From CAYZJB01 sp964478735 (GTDB taxonomy: Bacteria > CLD3 > SB21): a stretch of 49,707 nucleotides of DNA. The stretch is from positions 1-49,707 of the forward strand of contig CAYZJB010000028.1 in assembly GCA_964478735.1 (NCBI GenBank). The letters are read 5' to 3'. Positions 48,999 through 49,707 of this stretch are shown piece by piece. Made by a program: the position numbers and the translations under genes. Below the pieces are notes generated by a model that saw nothing but the letters and a program-made list of their open reading frames with translations, was not told where the DNA came from and made no database searches. Numbering within the stretch: the first letter of the stretch is position 1; each line of letters starts with the position of its first letter.

Positions 48999-49669
48999 AT
49001 GTTCGTCGGTCACTACGCCGTCGCATTCGCGGCTAAAAAATTTCACCCGTCCGTCGGACTGGTTTTTCTCTTTATTGCGGTTCAACTGGTCGACATGATC
49101 TGGCCAATTTTTTTGTTGCTGGAAATCGAGCACGTTCGTATCGACCCGGGTAATACGGCTTTTACGCCGCTCGATTTTTACGACTATCCTTACACCCACA
49201 GTCTTGTTTTTACACTCGTGTGGTCGGTATTACTCGGGGTCGCTTACTGGTTATGGAAGCGCAACGTAAGAGGAATGGTGGTCATTGGAATCTGTGTGGC
49301 GAGCCATTGGATCCTGGATTTTATCACGCATCGACCCGACCTGCCGCTGGCGCCGGGATCGTCCGTTATGTTTGGTTTGGGATTGTGGGATAACAGACTC
49401 GCGACGATCGCGGTTGAACTCGCTCTGTTTGGTATCGGAATCTGGTTTTATTTAAAATCGACGACGCCGAAGAACCCGACCGGAATATGGGCGTTGGGGG
49501 GCTGATTGCGTTTTTTATCGTGATCTGGGCGGGCAACATATTCGGTCCGCCTCCGCCGTCCGTTGAGACGATCGCGATTGCCGGCAATGCGATGTGGCTA
49601 TTCGTTCTGTGGGCATGGTGGGTGGACCGGAATCGGAAGGAGTTCGTGACTGCGCTTCGCTCGCAGTGA
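48999..49669 (+). pseudogene. Multi-pass membrane protein split by a one-base frameshift
   Basis: The first frame (48999-49505, 168 residues) opens FVGHYAVAFAAKKFHPSVGL and continues with DPGNTAFTPLDFYDYPYTHS and ASHWILDFITHRPDLPL, a pattern I know from a conserved membrane family sometimes annotated as metal-dependent hydrolase. It stops inside what should be the last helices. The next frame carries the missing part, ALGGLIAFFIVIWAGNIFGPPPP, then NAMWLFVLWAWWVDRNRKEF, to a stop at 49669. The break is in a run of six G (49496-49501); seven would restore the frame, giving about 224 residues. A homopolymer sequencing error or phase switch is likely. The biochemical role is unknown. Confidence 0.8.
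49649..49667. repeat. Interspersed palindromic repeat at the end of the window
   Basis: ACTGCG-CTTCGCT-CGCAGT is a perfect 6-base-pair inverted repeat. Read on the other strand, with its flanks, it matches the widespread GTCACTGCGAGCGAAGC type of interspersed bacterial repeat. It provides the final codons and stop of the preceding membrane-protein frame, so it has probably inserted at or replaced the gene's original end. The last 38 bases of the window contain no gene. Confidence 0.5.
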
Positions 49670-49707
49670 CACACCAACACGGTAGGAAACCTTGTCACAG
49701 CGAGGAG

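Noticed and set aside
1..49707. CRISPR array, rRNA or tRNA genes
   Set aside because: No regularly spaced direct repeats, no rRNA-like stretches and no cloverleaf with a CCA-type end were seen.

Overview
The window is bacterial chromosome, about 55% GC by eye, densely coded, with many overlapping stop/start codons. The best lineage marker is a PorX-type response regulator with a C-terminal PglZ domain (38628-40184), typical of Bacteroidota and relatives. With the propeller-sensor histidine kinase, LytS/LytTR pair, MenG and GIDE-domain protein, this suggests the Bacteroidota/Chlorobiota/Ignavibacteria (FCB) assemblage. That placement is an inference; there is no rRNA or tRNA here to confirm it.

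Layout. (1) 1-3.6 kb is an accessory strip: a MOSC protein, an overlapping DUF4160/DUF2442 pair, a frameshifted VOC-fold gene, a membrane protein, a secreted protein and a DUF1697 protein. Several are separated by inverted-repeat elements ending in GTTAGRC, which resemble integron attC sites, so part of the strip looks like old gene cassettes with no visible integrase. (2) 3.65-10.1 kb is a leftward Cu/Ag-type RND operon (Cys-rich leader protein, TolC-family protein, CusA, CusB) behind a promoter with a perfect dyad. (3) guaB is divergent from it. (4) 12.1-15.2 kb encodes a large propeller histidine kinase, divergent from an aminofutalosine-deaminase-like amidohydrolase. (5) 21.9-16.5 kb is a tightly overlapping leftward operon: transglutaminase-like protein, MenG, FTCD cyclodeaminase, a 54-residue membrane protein, a GAF-SpoIIE phosphatase, DinB and FdhD. 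(6) 26.3-22.2 kb is another leftward run: HAD phosphatase (apparently starting at ATT), SRPBCC protein, alpha/beta hydrolase, small glycine-zipper membrane protein, LytS kinase, LytTR regulator. (7) 31.3-26.4 kb holds a membrane protein, GIDE-domain protein, isoprenylcysteine-methyltransferase-like protein, GH15 glucanase, AraC regulator and VOC protein. (8) 31.4-40.2 kb is rightward: a second RND adaptor and pump, two small envelope proteins, a SNF2 helicase and PorX. (9) 40.4-42.9 kb holds urocanase (hutU) and an enoyl-CoA hydratase. (10) 42.9-44.3 kb is a disturbed spot: palindromic repeats, a duplicated 3' end of the hydratase, and an AT-richer HARE-HTH/nuclease-like gene. (11) 48.7-44.4 kb is a two-gene NAD-linked formate dehydrogenase. 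(12) The window ends in a membrane-protein gene split by a one-base frameshift.

Connections. FdhD supplies sulfur to the molybdenum cofactor of the formate dehydrogenase encoded 27 kb away. FTCD cyclodeaminase and urocanase both belong to folate-linked histidine catabolism. MenG and the aminofutalosine-deaminase-like enzyme suggest menaquinone respiration, possibly by the futalosine route. The two RND systems share one outer-membrane-factor gene within the window. The points most worth a second look are the cassette-like strip, the SNF2-PorX pair, the repeat/nuclease island, the ATT start of the HAD gene and the Met/Gly-rich insert in CusA.
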